Part shown: in pieces, positions 55,444-63,521 of the stretch
Layout of the letters: every line of letters starts with the position of its first letter
Position numbering within the stretch: position 1 is the first letter of the stretch
DNA from: Microbulbifer sp. Q7
Lineage (GTDB): Bacteria > Pseudomonadota > Gammaproteobacteria > Pseudomonadales > Cellvibrionaceae
Assembly (NCBI RefSeq): GCF_001639145.1
Contig: NZ_LROY01000002.1
Span: forward strand, 590,501 to 654,500
Direction: 5' to 3'
DNA: 64,000 nt
Position numbers and translations under genes: made by a program
Notes under the pieces: model-generated
What the model saw: only the letters and a program-made list of their open reading frames with translations
Told to the model about the DNA's origin: nothing
The model's database searches: none

Positions 55444-56913
55444 ATGATCTGCAAGTTGGGTGGAGCGGTGAAGTCGAAATTATTTTTCCGTACATGGGCG
55501 TTCAGCGCGCTTGGTCTGGTTCTCGTTGCCTGTGGTGAGCCGCACGATACACACTCTGTGGAACCTCAGAAAGCAAATGCATCGGTTCCCCACTCTTTTA
55601 CCTCCGTCAAGTTCGAGACAGACGTTCCGCACTTACAGGAGCGTATGTTGCAGCCTGAATTCTGGCAGCGCCGTCTGATTAATGATGCCGCACGCTTGAG
55701 AGCCGAAGAAATTCAGACCCTGAACGCAAAAAACCTGGGAAGCGGTCCCTATCTCAACAACCTCGATCAGTTCCCCAGCGATGTTTCCGGGGACCGCGTG
55801 ATTGATATGATCAATCAGGTGAGCCGGCCCGCGTCTTCACCGCGTTATCGCGTTGATGGCTCGCTGTTTACTGAGATGGACTACGCGCAGCTGGATGCTG
55901 CTGTCCAGCGTTCCGCGGTGCCTGAGCAGGTCAAGGTTCGCTGGGGTGTGGTAGTAGAGCGCGCAAGTATGCGCAGCTATCCCACAGATACTCGGGTTTT
56001 GAAAAGCGCGGGCGACATGGATCTCGATCGCTTCCAGGAAACCGGCGTGTTCCCTGGTCAGCGCCTGGCGATTTTGCACGAAAGTGCCGATGGCGAATGG
56101 TGGTTTGCGGTGAACTATCACTATGCCGCCTGGCTGCCCAAACAAACGGTGGCCGTTGGTGAGCGCAGTGTGATTGATCGGTGGCAAAAGCAGTCGCCCC
56201 GTTTGACTGTGACTGGCGCCCAGGTGAGAACCAATTACAACCCGGTGGATCCGCGCACTTCTGAGGTTGTGCTGGACATGGGGGTATCTTTGCCACTGTT
56301 AAGCGCGGCGGATGTGGGGCATAACGTAAATGGCCAGAACCCGCACGCCAGTTACATCGTTGCCTTGCCGGTGCGCGATGCGCAGGGTGCGCTGGCTTTT
56401 GAGCCCACGCTGATCGGTCGCGCTCAGGATGTTACGCCGGGGTTGCTTGAGTACCGGCCGTCGTTGGTGCTGCAGCAGGCGTTCAAATTTCTTGGCGAGC
56501 GCTACGGGTGGGGTCACGACTACAACGGGCGTGACTGTACCGGCTTCGTGGGCGAGGTGTACAAGTCCTTTGGCATCCTGATGCCGCGCAATTCGGGCCA
56601 GCAGGGTAAAAGTGACTTTGCGCCGACCAAGCGATTTGGGCCGGAGGATCATGCTGCGCGCGCCGAGGCCATTGCTGCACTACGTGTCGGGGATCTGATT
56701 TATATCCCCGGCCACGTCATGATGTATATCGGCCAGGTGGATGGTGAGCCCTATGTGATCCATGATGTCACAGGGCTGAGCTACTACCAGACCGATGAAA
56801 CCATGTATCGGGGTACGCTTTCCGGCGTTTCCATTACCCCGTTGAGTCCGATGCGGCTCAGTGAAGAAAAAAGCTATGTCGATGGCATCTATGCCATAAA
56901 AACCATTATCTGA
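55444..56913 (+). CDS. SH3/NlpC-P60 gamma-D-glutamyl endopeptidase lipoprotein (YkfC-like)
   Basis: This 489-aa lipoprotein (lipobox LVAC near residue 30) has an N-terminal helical part, SH3-type domains (about residues 155-320) and a C-terminal NlpC/P60 domain. The catalytic cysteine is in YGWGHDYNGRDCTGFVGEVY (about residue 364), with GHVMMYIG holding the histidine. YkfC-type enzymes cut between D-Glu and the diamino acid, releasing L-Ala-D-Glu, exactly the substrate of the epimerase encoded 11 bases downstream. The start could also be the nearby in-frame GTG. Confidence 0.93.
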   Translation: MICKLGGAVKSKLFFRTWAFSALGLVLVACGEPHDTHSVEPQKANASVPHSFTSVKFETDVPHLQERMLQPEFWQRRLINDAARLRAEEIQTLNAKNLGSGPYLNNLDQFPSDVSGDRVIDMINQVSRPASSPRYRVDGSLFTEMDYAQLDAAVQRSAVPEQVKVRWGVVVERASMRSYPTDTRVLKSAGDMDLDRFQETGVFPGQRLAILHESADGEWWFAVNYHYAAWLPKQTVAVGERSVIDRWQKQSPRLTVTGAQVRTNYNPVDPRTSEVVLDMGVSLPLLSAADVGHNVNGQNPHASYIVALPVRDAQGALAFEPTLIGRAQDVTPGLLEYRPSLVLQQAFKFLGERYGWGHDYNGRDCTGFVGEVYKSFGILMPRNSGQQGKSDFAPTKRFGPEDHAARAEAIAALRVGDLIYIPGHVMMYIGQVDGEPYVIHDVTGLSYYQTDETMYRGTLSGVSITPLSPMRLSEEKSYVDGIYAIKTII

Positions 56914-56924
56914 TTGGTGCCGCC

Positions 56925-58019
56925 ATGAAAATCGTAGACGTAAAGCTGGGTATGTTGCGGGTTCCCCTGGTAACCCCGTTCAAGACTGCATTGAGAACTG
57001 TGGATGCGGTAGAGGATGTGGTGGTCATGCTCGAGACCGATACCGGGCATATAGGTTATGGCAATGCTCCTGCAACGGCCGTGATTACCGGTGATACCCA
57101 CGGCTCTGTAATTGAAGCCGTGCGCACGGTATTTACGCCTCTGCTGCTGGAGCGCGATGTGGCGGACCTCAACCGCCTTACGCGCCAGATTCAGGGGGCG
57201 ATGATCAACAATACCAGCGCCAAGGCCGCGGTGGAGATTGCGCTGTTTGACCTGTTTGCGCAGAGTTATAAAACACCGCTCTACCGCATTCTGGGTGGTG
57301 GAGAAAATAGCCTCACCACCGACATCACTATCAGTGTCGACTATATCGAAAAGATGGTCGCCGACGCGGAAAGTGCGGTGGATCGCGGTTTTGAGATCCT
57401 GAAACTCAAGGTGGGCAAGGATATCGGGCTGGATATCGAGCGCATCCGCGCAGTGTACGCCGCAGTAAAGGGGCGCGCGCTGTTGCGCCTGGATGCGAAT
57501 CAGGGTTGGAGTCCCAAACAGGCGGTGCTTGCCATTCGTGGCCTGGAAGAGGCGGGTGTACTGCTGGAGCTCGTAGAGCAGCCGGTGAAGGCCAATAATC
57601 TCGAGGGCATGCGCTATATCGCGGAGCGCGTCCGAACGCCGATCATGGCGGACGAGAGCGTGTTCGGGCCGCAGGAGGTGATGAAGGTGATCGACCAGCG
57701 CGCGGCGGACATCATTAACATCAAGTTGATGAAAACCGGCGGTATCTCGAATGCGCTGAAGATTGCCGATATCGCAGAGCTGCACGACGTGGAGTGCATG
57801 GTTGGCTGTATGCTGGAAACCAGTATTGGTGTTTCAGCGGCGGCGCATGTGGCGGCAGCGAAGGCGCCGGTGGTGTCTAAACTGGATCTGGATGTACCGT
57901 CGCTGTGTAAATTCGACCCGATAGTCGGTGGCGCTTCCTACAAGGATGCGGATATCATTCTGAACGAAACCCCGGGCCTCGGTATTGAAAAGATCGAAGG
58001 CCTGCAGCTGCTGGCCTGA
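56925..58019 (+). CDS. L-Ala-D/L-Glu (dipeptide) epimerase
   Basis: This 364-aa enolase-superfamily enzyme epimerises the Glu of L-Ala-D-Glu so that ordinary peptidases can use it. Catalytic landmarks are LKLKVG with the KxK lysines (about residue 160), metal ligands in LDANQGW, VEQP and MADES, and IKLMKTGGI with the second base. GCMLETSIG matches the dipeptide-epimerase substrate pocket. The gene lies between a YkfC-like endopeptidase and a MurR-type regulator, strong support for a role in murein-peptide use. No signal peptide is present. Confidence 0.94.
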   Translation: MKIVDVKLGMLRVPLVTPFKTALRTVDAVEDVVVMLETDTGHIGYGNAPATAVITGDTHGSVIEAVRTVFTPLLLERDVADLNRLTRQIQGAMINNTSAKAAVEIALFDLFAQSYKTPLYRILGGGENSLTTDITISVDYIEKMVADAESAVDRGFEILKLKVGKDIGLDIERIRAVYAAVKGRALLRLDANQGWSPKQAVLAIRGLEEAGVLLELVEQPVKANNLEGMRYIAERVRTPIMADESVFGPQEVMKVIDQRAADIINIKLMKTGGISNALKIADIAELHDVECMVGCMLETSIGVSAAAHVAAAKAPVVSKLDLDVPSLCKFDPIVGGASYKDADIILNETPGLGIEKIEGLQLLA

Positions 58020-58052
58020 GGGCCGGCGTGAAGCGGAGTGATAGTACACCCC

Positions 58053-58838
58053 ATGACCTGTCTTTTGAAAATGCGCGCCATGCGCGATCAGATGTCGGTG
58101 AACGAGCGCAAGCTCGCGGACTTTATTCTGGAAAACACGCAATTACTGCGCGATTACTCTTCATCCCAGTTGGCGGATGCGGTGGGGGTCAGTCAGTCCA
58201 GCGTGGTCAAGTTCTCGCAAAAGCTAGGGTATCGTGGCTATCCCAGTCTGAAGCTCGCCGTTTACGAATCCTATGCGGGCGCCGGTATCGCGGCAGTTGA
58301 GGAAAAATCCCGGCACTTTGCCCAGTCCGATAGCGTGCTCAGTACCCTGGGGCAAAAAAAACTCGAGGTACTGGAGAACACGGTCAGTATCAACGAATCG
58401 GAGCAGTTGGCGGCTGCAATCAGTGCAATCCGCGAGGCGCGCTGTATTCAGATATCCGCTTGCTCCGGCTCGGTTTCGGTTGCGCGGTATCTCACGCACC
58501 AGCTTCTGGAGCTCGGCTGCTGGGCGGTATTTGACGAGGGTGGGCCGTTGCAGAATCGCATCGCGGACTCTCTGCGCGATGAGGATCTACTGTGTATTCT
58601 GTGCGATTTCGGCGGTGAAGAGTCTCTGGTCGAGGTGGCGAACCGGGCGCGGGAGCATGGGGTGAAGGTGCTGAGCCTTACCCGGTACAACTATAACGCC
58701 GCCAGTATCCATTCCGATATTCGCCTGTACGTAGTGCCCTCGGAGGACGAGGAGGCGCTACAGCGCTTGCTGTTCCGGTCTGCACAGTTGCATGTGATTG
58801 AAGCGCTTGTCAGTGGGTTGCTTGAAGGGGCGAAGTAA
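58053..58838 (+). CDS. RpiR/MurR-family regulator with SIS domain
   Basis: This 261-aa regulator has an N-terminal RpiR helix-turn-helix (MSVNERKLADFIL, SSQLADAVGVSQSSVVKFSQ) and a SIS sugar-phosphate-binding domain (about residues 115-240; ISACSGSVSVARYLTHQLLE). E. coli MurR, the family model in murein recycling, senses MurNAc-6-P. It is third in the NlpC/P60-epimerase operon and the only RpiR protein in the window, making it the candidate binder of motif A, including the copy at its own operon. The start could be the GTG at 58038; neither has a good Shine-Dalgarno. Confidence 0.9.
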   Translation: MTCLLKMRAMRDQMSVNERKLADFILENTQLLRDYSSSQLADAVGVSQSSVVKFSQKLGYRGYPSLKLAVYESYAGAGIAAVEEKSRHFAQSDSVLSTLGQKKLEVLENTVSINESEQLAAAISAIREARCIQISACSGSVSVARYLTHQLLELGCWAVFDEGGPLQNRIADSLRDEDLLCILCDFGGEESLVEVANRAREHGVKVLSLTRYNYNAASIHSDIRLYVVPSEDEEALQRLLFRSAQLHVIEALVSGLLEGAK

Positions 58839-58880
58839 CCGACCGCAAACAGGCCCGCGTCCGAATCTCGATTTTTTTGA

Positions 58881-58915
58881 AGGCCGCCGGATCAGTATCC
58901 GGCGGCCTTAATTTT
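58881..58915 (+). terminator. Rho-independent terminator after the RpiR gene
   Basis: The twelve-base stem AGGCCGCCGGAT / ATCCGGCGGCCT with loop CAGT is followed by TAATTTTT. It ends the NlpC/P60-epimerase-rpiR operon, and the converging transglutaminase gene stops just beyond. Confidence 0.92.
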
Positions 58916-58947
58916 TGCGGTGAATAGTCGTCGCTAAGGGACGGCCG

Positions 58948-60441
58948 TTACTGGCCGGCTGTCTGTAACTTTTTGTTCTCTGCGGCTACCGGCTGCCACT
59001 GCATCTTGTAATCCCACTGATCAAAATACAGGTTGCCACCACGCCACTCGACCTCGCCGCGTTGGCTGTCGACGGTTTCCGAGCGGAAATGCTGTTTTGT
59101 CGGGGTGAAAGGGCGGCTGTAGTCGGTGTTGAAGATCAGCCGGTAGCTATCCAGGCCACCCAGGTAGAACCAGCGCTCGGCCTCTGATGCGCTTTCCAGT
59201 ACACCGTGGGTGACATCCATCGGCATCCAGCCGTACGGGGCCAGATAAAACTCCCCCCAGTCGTGCATGGTGTCAAAGGACTCCGGTGAAAATTCCCAGC
59301 CGGATTGCCAGCGCGCGGGAATGCCGTTCATGCGCATCAGGGTGATCAGCAACAGGGTTTGCTGGCCGCAGTCGGCATGGCCTGCGTGAGCAGCATACTG
59401 ACTGATATTGCGGATGGTGGAGTACTCGCGTGCGCCCGCCCAGGGGATCTGATCCACATGGGTAAACAGCTTCTGCGCGATGCGGTAGGGGTTGGTTTCG
59501 TCGCCCACGATACGCTGGGACAGGGCGCGTAACTCGGGGGTGAACTGTATGTGTGGGGCGCGCTCTTCTAAAAAAGCGCTGAGAGCCTGCCCATCCATCG
59601 GCTCGGTCTTGGCCGGATCAATAGAAAAATAGCGGGACAAGCTGTCAAACGCGTACTCCACGGAAAACTCGGTGGGCACTCCGGCGCGCGCGGTTTTCTC
59701 AAAATAAATGGTGCGTTGGGGAGTGTCTGCGGGTGCCAGCTGGTGTTCGGCGGGGGTGCTGTTGAGCAGGGTAATGTTTTCTTGCCTTCCGGGGAGTTCC
59801 TTGGGGAAGGGAATCCAGGCGCGCACAGTTTCTCCGTCCGGTACCGCGTCGGCATCGACCGTGAGGGAATAGGTGATGGCCAGTCGCTGGCGCAGTGGCG
59901 CTTCGCCACCGGTGTGCGCTTCGATCACGGCGCTGTGGTGTGGGTGCAGGCGGTAGAGCGGCGCCCGGTCGGTGAAGCGCCGGTAGTCCGCGGTGCGTGC
60001 GGCGGCTTCATCGGAGATATGCACCAGGTTGTAGGCGGCCTTGTTGAAGTAGCGTTGCTCACCATTGATGATTTTGTATTCCAGAAGGCCCGCTGTATTC
60101 CAGCGCGATAGGTCTTCCTCGGTGGCGTCGGGAATATAGCGGCGGATGGAGGTGAGTAGCTGCTCCGGGGGGATGGTGAATTCCATTTCGATCCGGCGCA
60201 TGCGCTCGGCTTCAAAGGCCAGCGTCGAGTTGTCGGGATGATCCGGTTCCTTTTGCTGCATCGCGCTGATTTCCAGTTTCGCCGTCTCGTAGTGCCCTTT
60301 GTCGATTTGTGCCTGTAATTCCACCAGAGCATTCGGCGCTGCAATTAGTGTCGAGGAAGGCAGAATGGCCGTCGCGAGGATGGCGGCGTAAAGGCACGAG
60401 CGGCGTCCGGCGCTTGTGTCAGGGGGGGATTGTCGGCTCAC
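58948..60441 (-). CDS. Exported transglutaminase-fold protein
   Basis: This 497-aa protein has a signal sequence (about residues 15-35) and a transglutaminase-like domain with a complete Cys-His-Asp triad: GHADCGQQTLLL (about residue 370), MHDWGEFYL and WMPMDVTHG. Bacterial proteins of this fold are mostly cysteine peptidases or amidases. I chose the GTG at 60441, with AAGGAG eight bases upstream, over an ATG 15 codons earlier. It diverges from the serine hydrolase gene across a spacer with two motif A copies. A role on murein peptides is inferred from this. Confidence 0.88.
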   Translation of the reverse strand: MSRQSPPDTSAGRRSCLYAAILATAILPSSTLIAAPNALVELQAQIDKGHYETAKLEISAMQQKEPDHPDNSTLAFEAERMRRIEMEFTIPPEQLLTSIRRYIPDATEEDLSRWNTAGLLEYKIINGEQRYFNKAAYNLVHISDEAAARTADYRRFTDRAPLYRLHPHHSAVIEAHTGGEAPLRQRLAITYSLTVDADAVPDGETVRAWIPFPKELPGRQENITLLNSTPAEHQLAPADTPQRTIYFEKTARAGVPTEFSVEYAFDSLSRYFSIDPAKTEPMDGQALSAFLEERAPHIQFTPELRALSQRIVGDETNPYRIAQKLFTHVDQIPWAGAREYSTIRNISQYAAHAGHADCGQQTLLLITLMRMNGIPARWQSGWEFSPESFDTMHDWGEFYLAPYGWMPMDVTHGVLESASEAERWFYLGGLDSYRLIFNTDYSRPFTPTKQHFRSETVDSQRGEVEWRGGNLYFDQWDYKMQWQPVAAENKKLQTAGQ

Positions 60442-60530
60442 GGTCCACTCCTTTGTAGGCAGTTTGAGAGGCAGTTTGATCGGCACGCTTCTGTCGCTCC
60501 AGCTCCCCTGGGGGAGTAAGCAAGTGCGCG

Positions 60531-60543
60531 GAATAATTTATTA
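60531..60543. promoter_or_regulatory. Motif A palindrome, copy 1 of divergent promoter
   Basis: GAATAATTTATTA matches the 13-base palindrome at 12 positions. It lies between the divergent transglutaminase and serine-hydrolase genes, 21 bp from the second copy. Confidence 0.6.
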
Positions 60544-60563
60544 TTTACTTAAATTTCTATGGT

Positions 60564-60576
60564 TGATAAATTATTC
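60564..60576. promoter_or_regulatory. Motif A palindrome, copy 2 of divergent promoter
   Basis: TGATAAATTATTC matches at 11 of 13 positions. Two copies in one 200-bp divergent spacer, centre to centre 33 bp (about three helical turns), would suit cooperative binding by an RpiR tetramer or dimer pair. Confidence 0.55.
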
Positions 60577-60641
60577 TGGTGCGCGCGCGGCGTCAAGTCC
60601 GCTTCCAGTAATCCGCGCCCTTAAACGGAGACCCTGGCTCT

Positions 60642-62231
60642 ATGAACCGATTTTTCGCATCCGCTACTTTTGTTTGTGTTTTCGCCTTCGCCCTGCTCGC
60701 CGGGTGCCAGCGGGAACCCCTGAGCCACAGCGATGCGAAGACTTACGTGGAGCGCGTACTGCGGGAAGAACAGGTGCCCGGCGCCGCGGTGGCGATCTGG
60801 CATCAAGGCGAGCCGCTACTGGTGCGCGGCTTCGGGGTTACCAATGTGGAGAGCCCGAAAGCCGTCGACGGCGATACCCTGTTCAAGTTGGCGTCCACCA
60901 CCAAGGCGTTTACCACTGCCGCACTGGGCTTGCTGGTAGAAGAGGGCAAGCTGGAGTGGGATGGGCGTGTGGTGGACTATCTGCCGAATTTTCGCCTTGG
61001 CGATTCGTGGATCAGCAACGAATTCCGTGTTGTGGACCTGCTTACCCACCGCTCCGGTCTCGGCCCCGGTGCCGGCGATCTGATGCTGTGGCCCCAGCCA
61101 AACACCTATACCCGCATGGATGTGATGAATGGGCTGGCGCACCTGCCGGTTACTCGCAGTTTTCGTGCGGACTACGCCTATGACAACCTGCTCTACATTG
61201 TCGCCGGGGAACTGATCGCCGAACTTTCAGGGTTGTCTTACGAAGATTTTGTGCAACAACGCCTGCTGGCACCCATGGGGCTGCAAAATTGCTATGCGGG
61301 TCCTGTGCCGAGTGATGCCCGCGACAACCTGGCCGATCCGCACCGGCTCGAGGACGCCGGTCTGGTGGTGGATACCCCCAATCTTGCGGGCCACGAGCCC
61401 ATTGTGCTGGCTGCGGCCGGCGGGATGCACTGTAGTGCCGGCGACATGCTGACCTGGCTGCGCGTATTGCTGAATGGCGGCGTGCTGGCTAACGGTGAAC
61501 GGCTGTTCAGCGAGCAGACCCGCGATCGTTTGTGGCGTCCGGAAACCCTGATGCCCTTTTCCAGCGAACGCGCCGCACGCGATGGCGGACACTTTTATGC
61601 CTATGCCCTTGGATGGCGGGTGCAGGACATGCACGGCAAAAAAGTGATCCATCACACCGGCTCCCTGTCCGGCATGTATGCCTGGGCGGCGGTGGTACCG
61701 GAAGAGGACCTTGCACTGGTGGTGTTGATGAACCGCAGCGCCGGCGCGGCACGCCAGGCGCTGATTTATGGGCTACTCAAGCCCTATCTGGGAGCGCCGG
61801 AGCGGGATTGGCTGGCGTACTTCCAGGATTTATATGGCACGCCGGCGGAGGCGGTTGAGCCGGAAGAGCTGACCGCCCCGGTGGGTTTTACCCAGGTGCC
61901 TGATACAGAATTGACCGGGCTCTACCGGGATCCCTGGTTTGGTGATATCCGGATATTCTGGGAGAGCGGCACATTGCGCTGGCGCGCGCTCAAGTCACCG
62001 CGACTGACGGGCACCCTGACGTCCGCCAGTGAAGGTGTCTGGGCGCTGCACTGGGATGATCGCAGTCTGAATGCGGATGCGTGGATGATCGCGGATCGCA
62101 GTGAAACCGGGGCACTGTTGCTCACCATGCAGGCGAAGTCCCGCGGTACAGATTTCAGTTACGATTTTCATGATCTGCGCTTTGAAAAAGTCCAGCGGGG
62201 CAGCCGGGTAGAAGCGGCCGCTGGCCACTAG
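60642..62231 (+). CDS. Class-C beta-lactamase-fold serine hydrolase lipoprotein (AmiE/AmpH-like)
   Basis: This 529-aa lipoprotein (lipobox LAGC at residues 19-22) has the class C beta-lactamase/penicillin-binding fold. The SxxK nucleophile is in KLASTTKAF (about residue 88), the YxN in YAYDNLLY, and the third motif in IHHTGSLSGM. A C-terminal lipocalin-like beta domain follows. In Bacillus the equivalent AmiE (YbbE) is a MurNAc-L-Ala amidase; E. coli AmpH acts on D-Ala peptides. It is more likely a murein-fragment enzyme than a resistance gene, judging by neighbours. Confidence 0.91.
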   Translation: MNRFFASATFVCVFAFALLAGCQREPLSHSDAKTYVERVLREEQVPGAAVAIWHQGEPLLVRGFGVTNVESPKAVDGDTLFKLASTTKAFTTAALGLLVEEGKLEWDGRVVDYLPNFRLGDSWISNEFRVVDLLTHRSGLGPGAGDLMLWPQPNTYTRMDVMNGLAHLPVTRSFRADYAYDNLLYIVAGELIAELSGLSYEDFVQQRLLAPMGLQNCYAGPVPSDARDNLADPHRLEDAGLVVDTPNLAGHEPIVLAAAGGMHCSAGDMLTWLRVLLNGGVLANGERLFSEQTRDRLWRPETLMPFSSERAARDGGHFYAYALGWRVQDMHGKKVIHHTGSLSGMYAWAAVVPEEDLALVVLMNRSAGAARQALIYGLLKPYLGAPERDWLAYFQDLYGTPAEAVEPEELTAPVGFTQVPDTELTGLYRDPWFGDIRIFWESGTLRWRALKSPRLTGTLTSASEGVWALHWDDRSLNADAWMIADRSETGALLLTMQAKSRGTDFSYDFHDLRFEKVQRGSRVEAAAGH

Positions 62232-62285
62232 CGAGCGACGGGCAGAAAAACAGTTTATTTATCGACTTAATTTTCAGGAGTAGTC

Positions 62286-63371
62286 ATGCAGCGGCGTACC
62301 TTGATCCAGTCCATGATGTCAGCACCCCTGTTGGGGGCGGCCGCGGCCAGTGTAGCCAGAGACAGTGGCCCATTGGCGTCCGCCGGCTACAGCAGCGGCG
62401 ATTCCAGCCAGAAGGGTGCGGGTCTACTGCGTCCCAAGCGGCTCGAGGCGGGCATGACCGTGGGGCTGGTCACGCCGGCGAGTAATGCCTGGGAGGACGA
62501 GGATATTCGTTTCGCCGGCGATGTGGTGCGCTCATTGGGGTTTGAAGTGAAGGAGGGCAAGCACCTGTATCGCCGCACCCAATACCTTGCGGGCCCGGAC
62601 TCTGCCCGTGCCGAAGATTTCAACGAGATGTTTGCCGACAGCAACGTGGATGCCGTCTTCTGCCTGCGCGGCGGCTATGGTACGCCACGCATCCTGCCCA
62701 TGCTCGACTACGGGTTGATTCGCAACAATCCCAAAGTATTACTCGGCTACAGCGACATAACCGCGCTGTTGAATGCGATCTATCACAGAAGTGGGGTGAT
62801 GACCTTCCACGGTCCGATCGCTGCGCAGAATTTCACCGATTACACCCTGGCCGAATATCAAAAGGTACTGGTACACGGTGAGCGGCCGATACCCCTGGGC
62901 GCGCCGCCACCCTTTGACTCGGCCCCGGGCCGGGTCGAAAACCGCAATCGCATCACCCGTTTCGCCGGTGGCCGCGCACGGGGACGCTTGATTGGCGGTA
63001 ACCTGTCTCTGATGACGAGTCTGGTCGGTACGCCCTTCGAGCCCGATTATCGCGGCAAAATTTTGTTTCTGGAAGACGTCAGCGAGGCACCGTACCGGGT
63101 GGATCGTATGCTCACCCAGCTCTGGCTCGCGGGAAAACTACAGCAGGTCGCAGGCATCGCTTTTGGCAAGTTCACGGATGCGGAAACCAGTGGCAATACC
63201 TTCAGCATGGAGCACGTATTACGCGAGCGCACCGCCAGTCTTGGCGTACCAGTCGTGCGCGGCCTGATGATTGGGCACGTGGAAGACCAGACCACGGTGC
63301 CGGTGGGGGCCATGGCAGAGCTGGACGGCGATGCCGGCACGCTGGTGTTGCGGGACTCGGTTGTCAGCTAA
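62286..63371 (+). CDS. ldcA: LD-carboxypeptidase (S66 family)
   Basis: This 361-aa enzyme of family S66 removes the terminal D-Ala from murein tetrapeptides. It has LRGGYGTPRILPMLDYGLI (about residues 125-143), the nucleophile serine in LLGYSDITALL, IGGNLSLMTSLVGTPFEPD, and the acidic/His part of the triad in ED..EAPYRVDR and IGHVEDQTTVPVGA. Unlike cytoplasmic E. coli LdcA it begins with QRRTLIQSMMSAPLLGAAAA, a twin-arginine-like signal, so it is probably exported. AGGAG precedes the ATG. It matches ykfA of the Bacillus ykf operon. Confidence 0.92.
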   Translation: MQRRTLIQSMMSAPLLGAAAASVARDSGPLASAGYSSGDSSQKGAGLLRPKRLEAGMTVGLVTPASNAWEDEDIRFAGDVVRSLGFEVKEGKHLYRRTQYLAGPDSARAEDFNEMFADSNVDAVFCLRGGYGTPRILPMLDYGLIRNNPKVLLGYSDITALLNAIYHRSGVMTFHGPIAAQNFTDYTLAEYQKVLVHGERPIPLGAPPPFDSAPGRVENRNRITRFAGGRARGRLIGGNLSLMTSLVGTPFEPDYRGKILFLEDVSEAPYRVDRMLTQLWLAGKLQQVAGIAFGKFTDAETSGNTFSMEHVLRERTASLGVPVVRGLMIGHVEDQTTVPVGAMAELDGDAGTLVLRDSVVS

Positions 63372-63521
63372 TCGTGGGCTGCAGACTAAAAATTGGTGGC
63401 AGGTATCGGCCGCAGCGATAACTGCCACCAGTCTTCATCGGCAGCCAGATGTTAGTATGCATTTTGCCGCCCCGGTCGAATGCACATCGGCTTTAAAAAT
63501 ATAACAATAGCTTTACATCCT

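Noticed and set aside
56889..57785. 298-codon open frame on the minus strand
   Set aside because: It is antisense to the dipeptide epimerase, which has full catalytic motifs; the antisense product is His/Arg-rich and unlike any family I know.
60642..62231. Possible beta-lactamase resistance gene
   Set aside because: The SxxK/YxN/HTG motifs belong to the wider serine-hydrolase family, and the lipoprotein signal, C-terminal domain and neighbours point to murein-peptide work.
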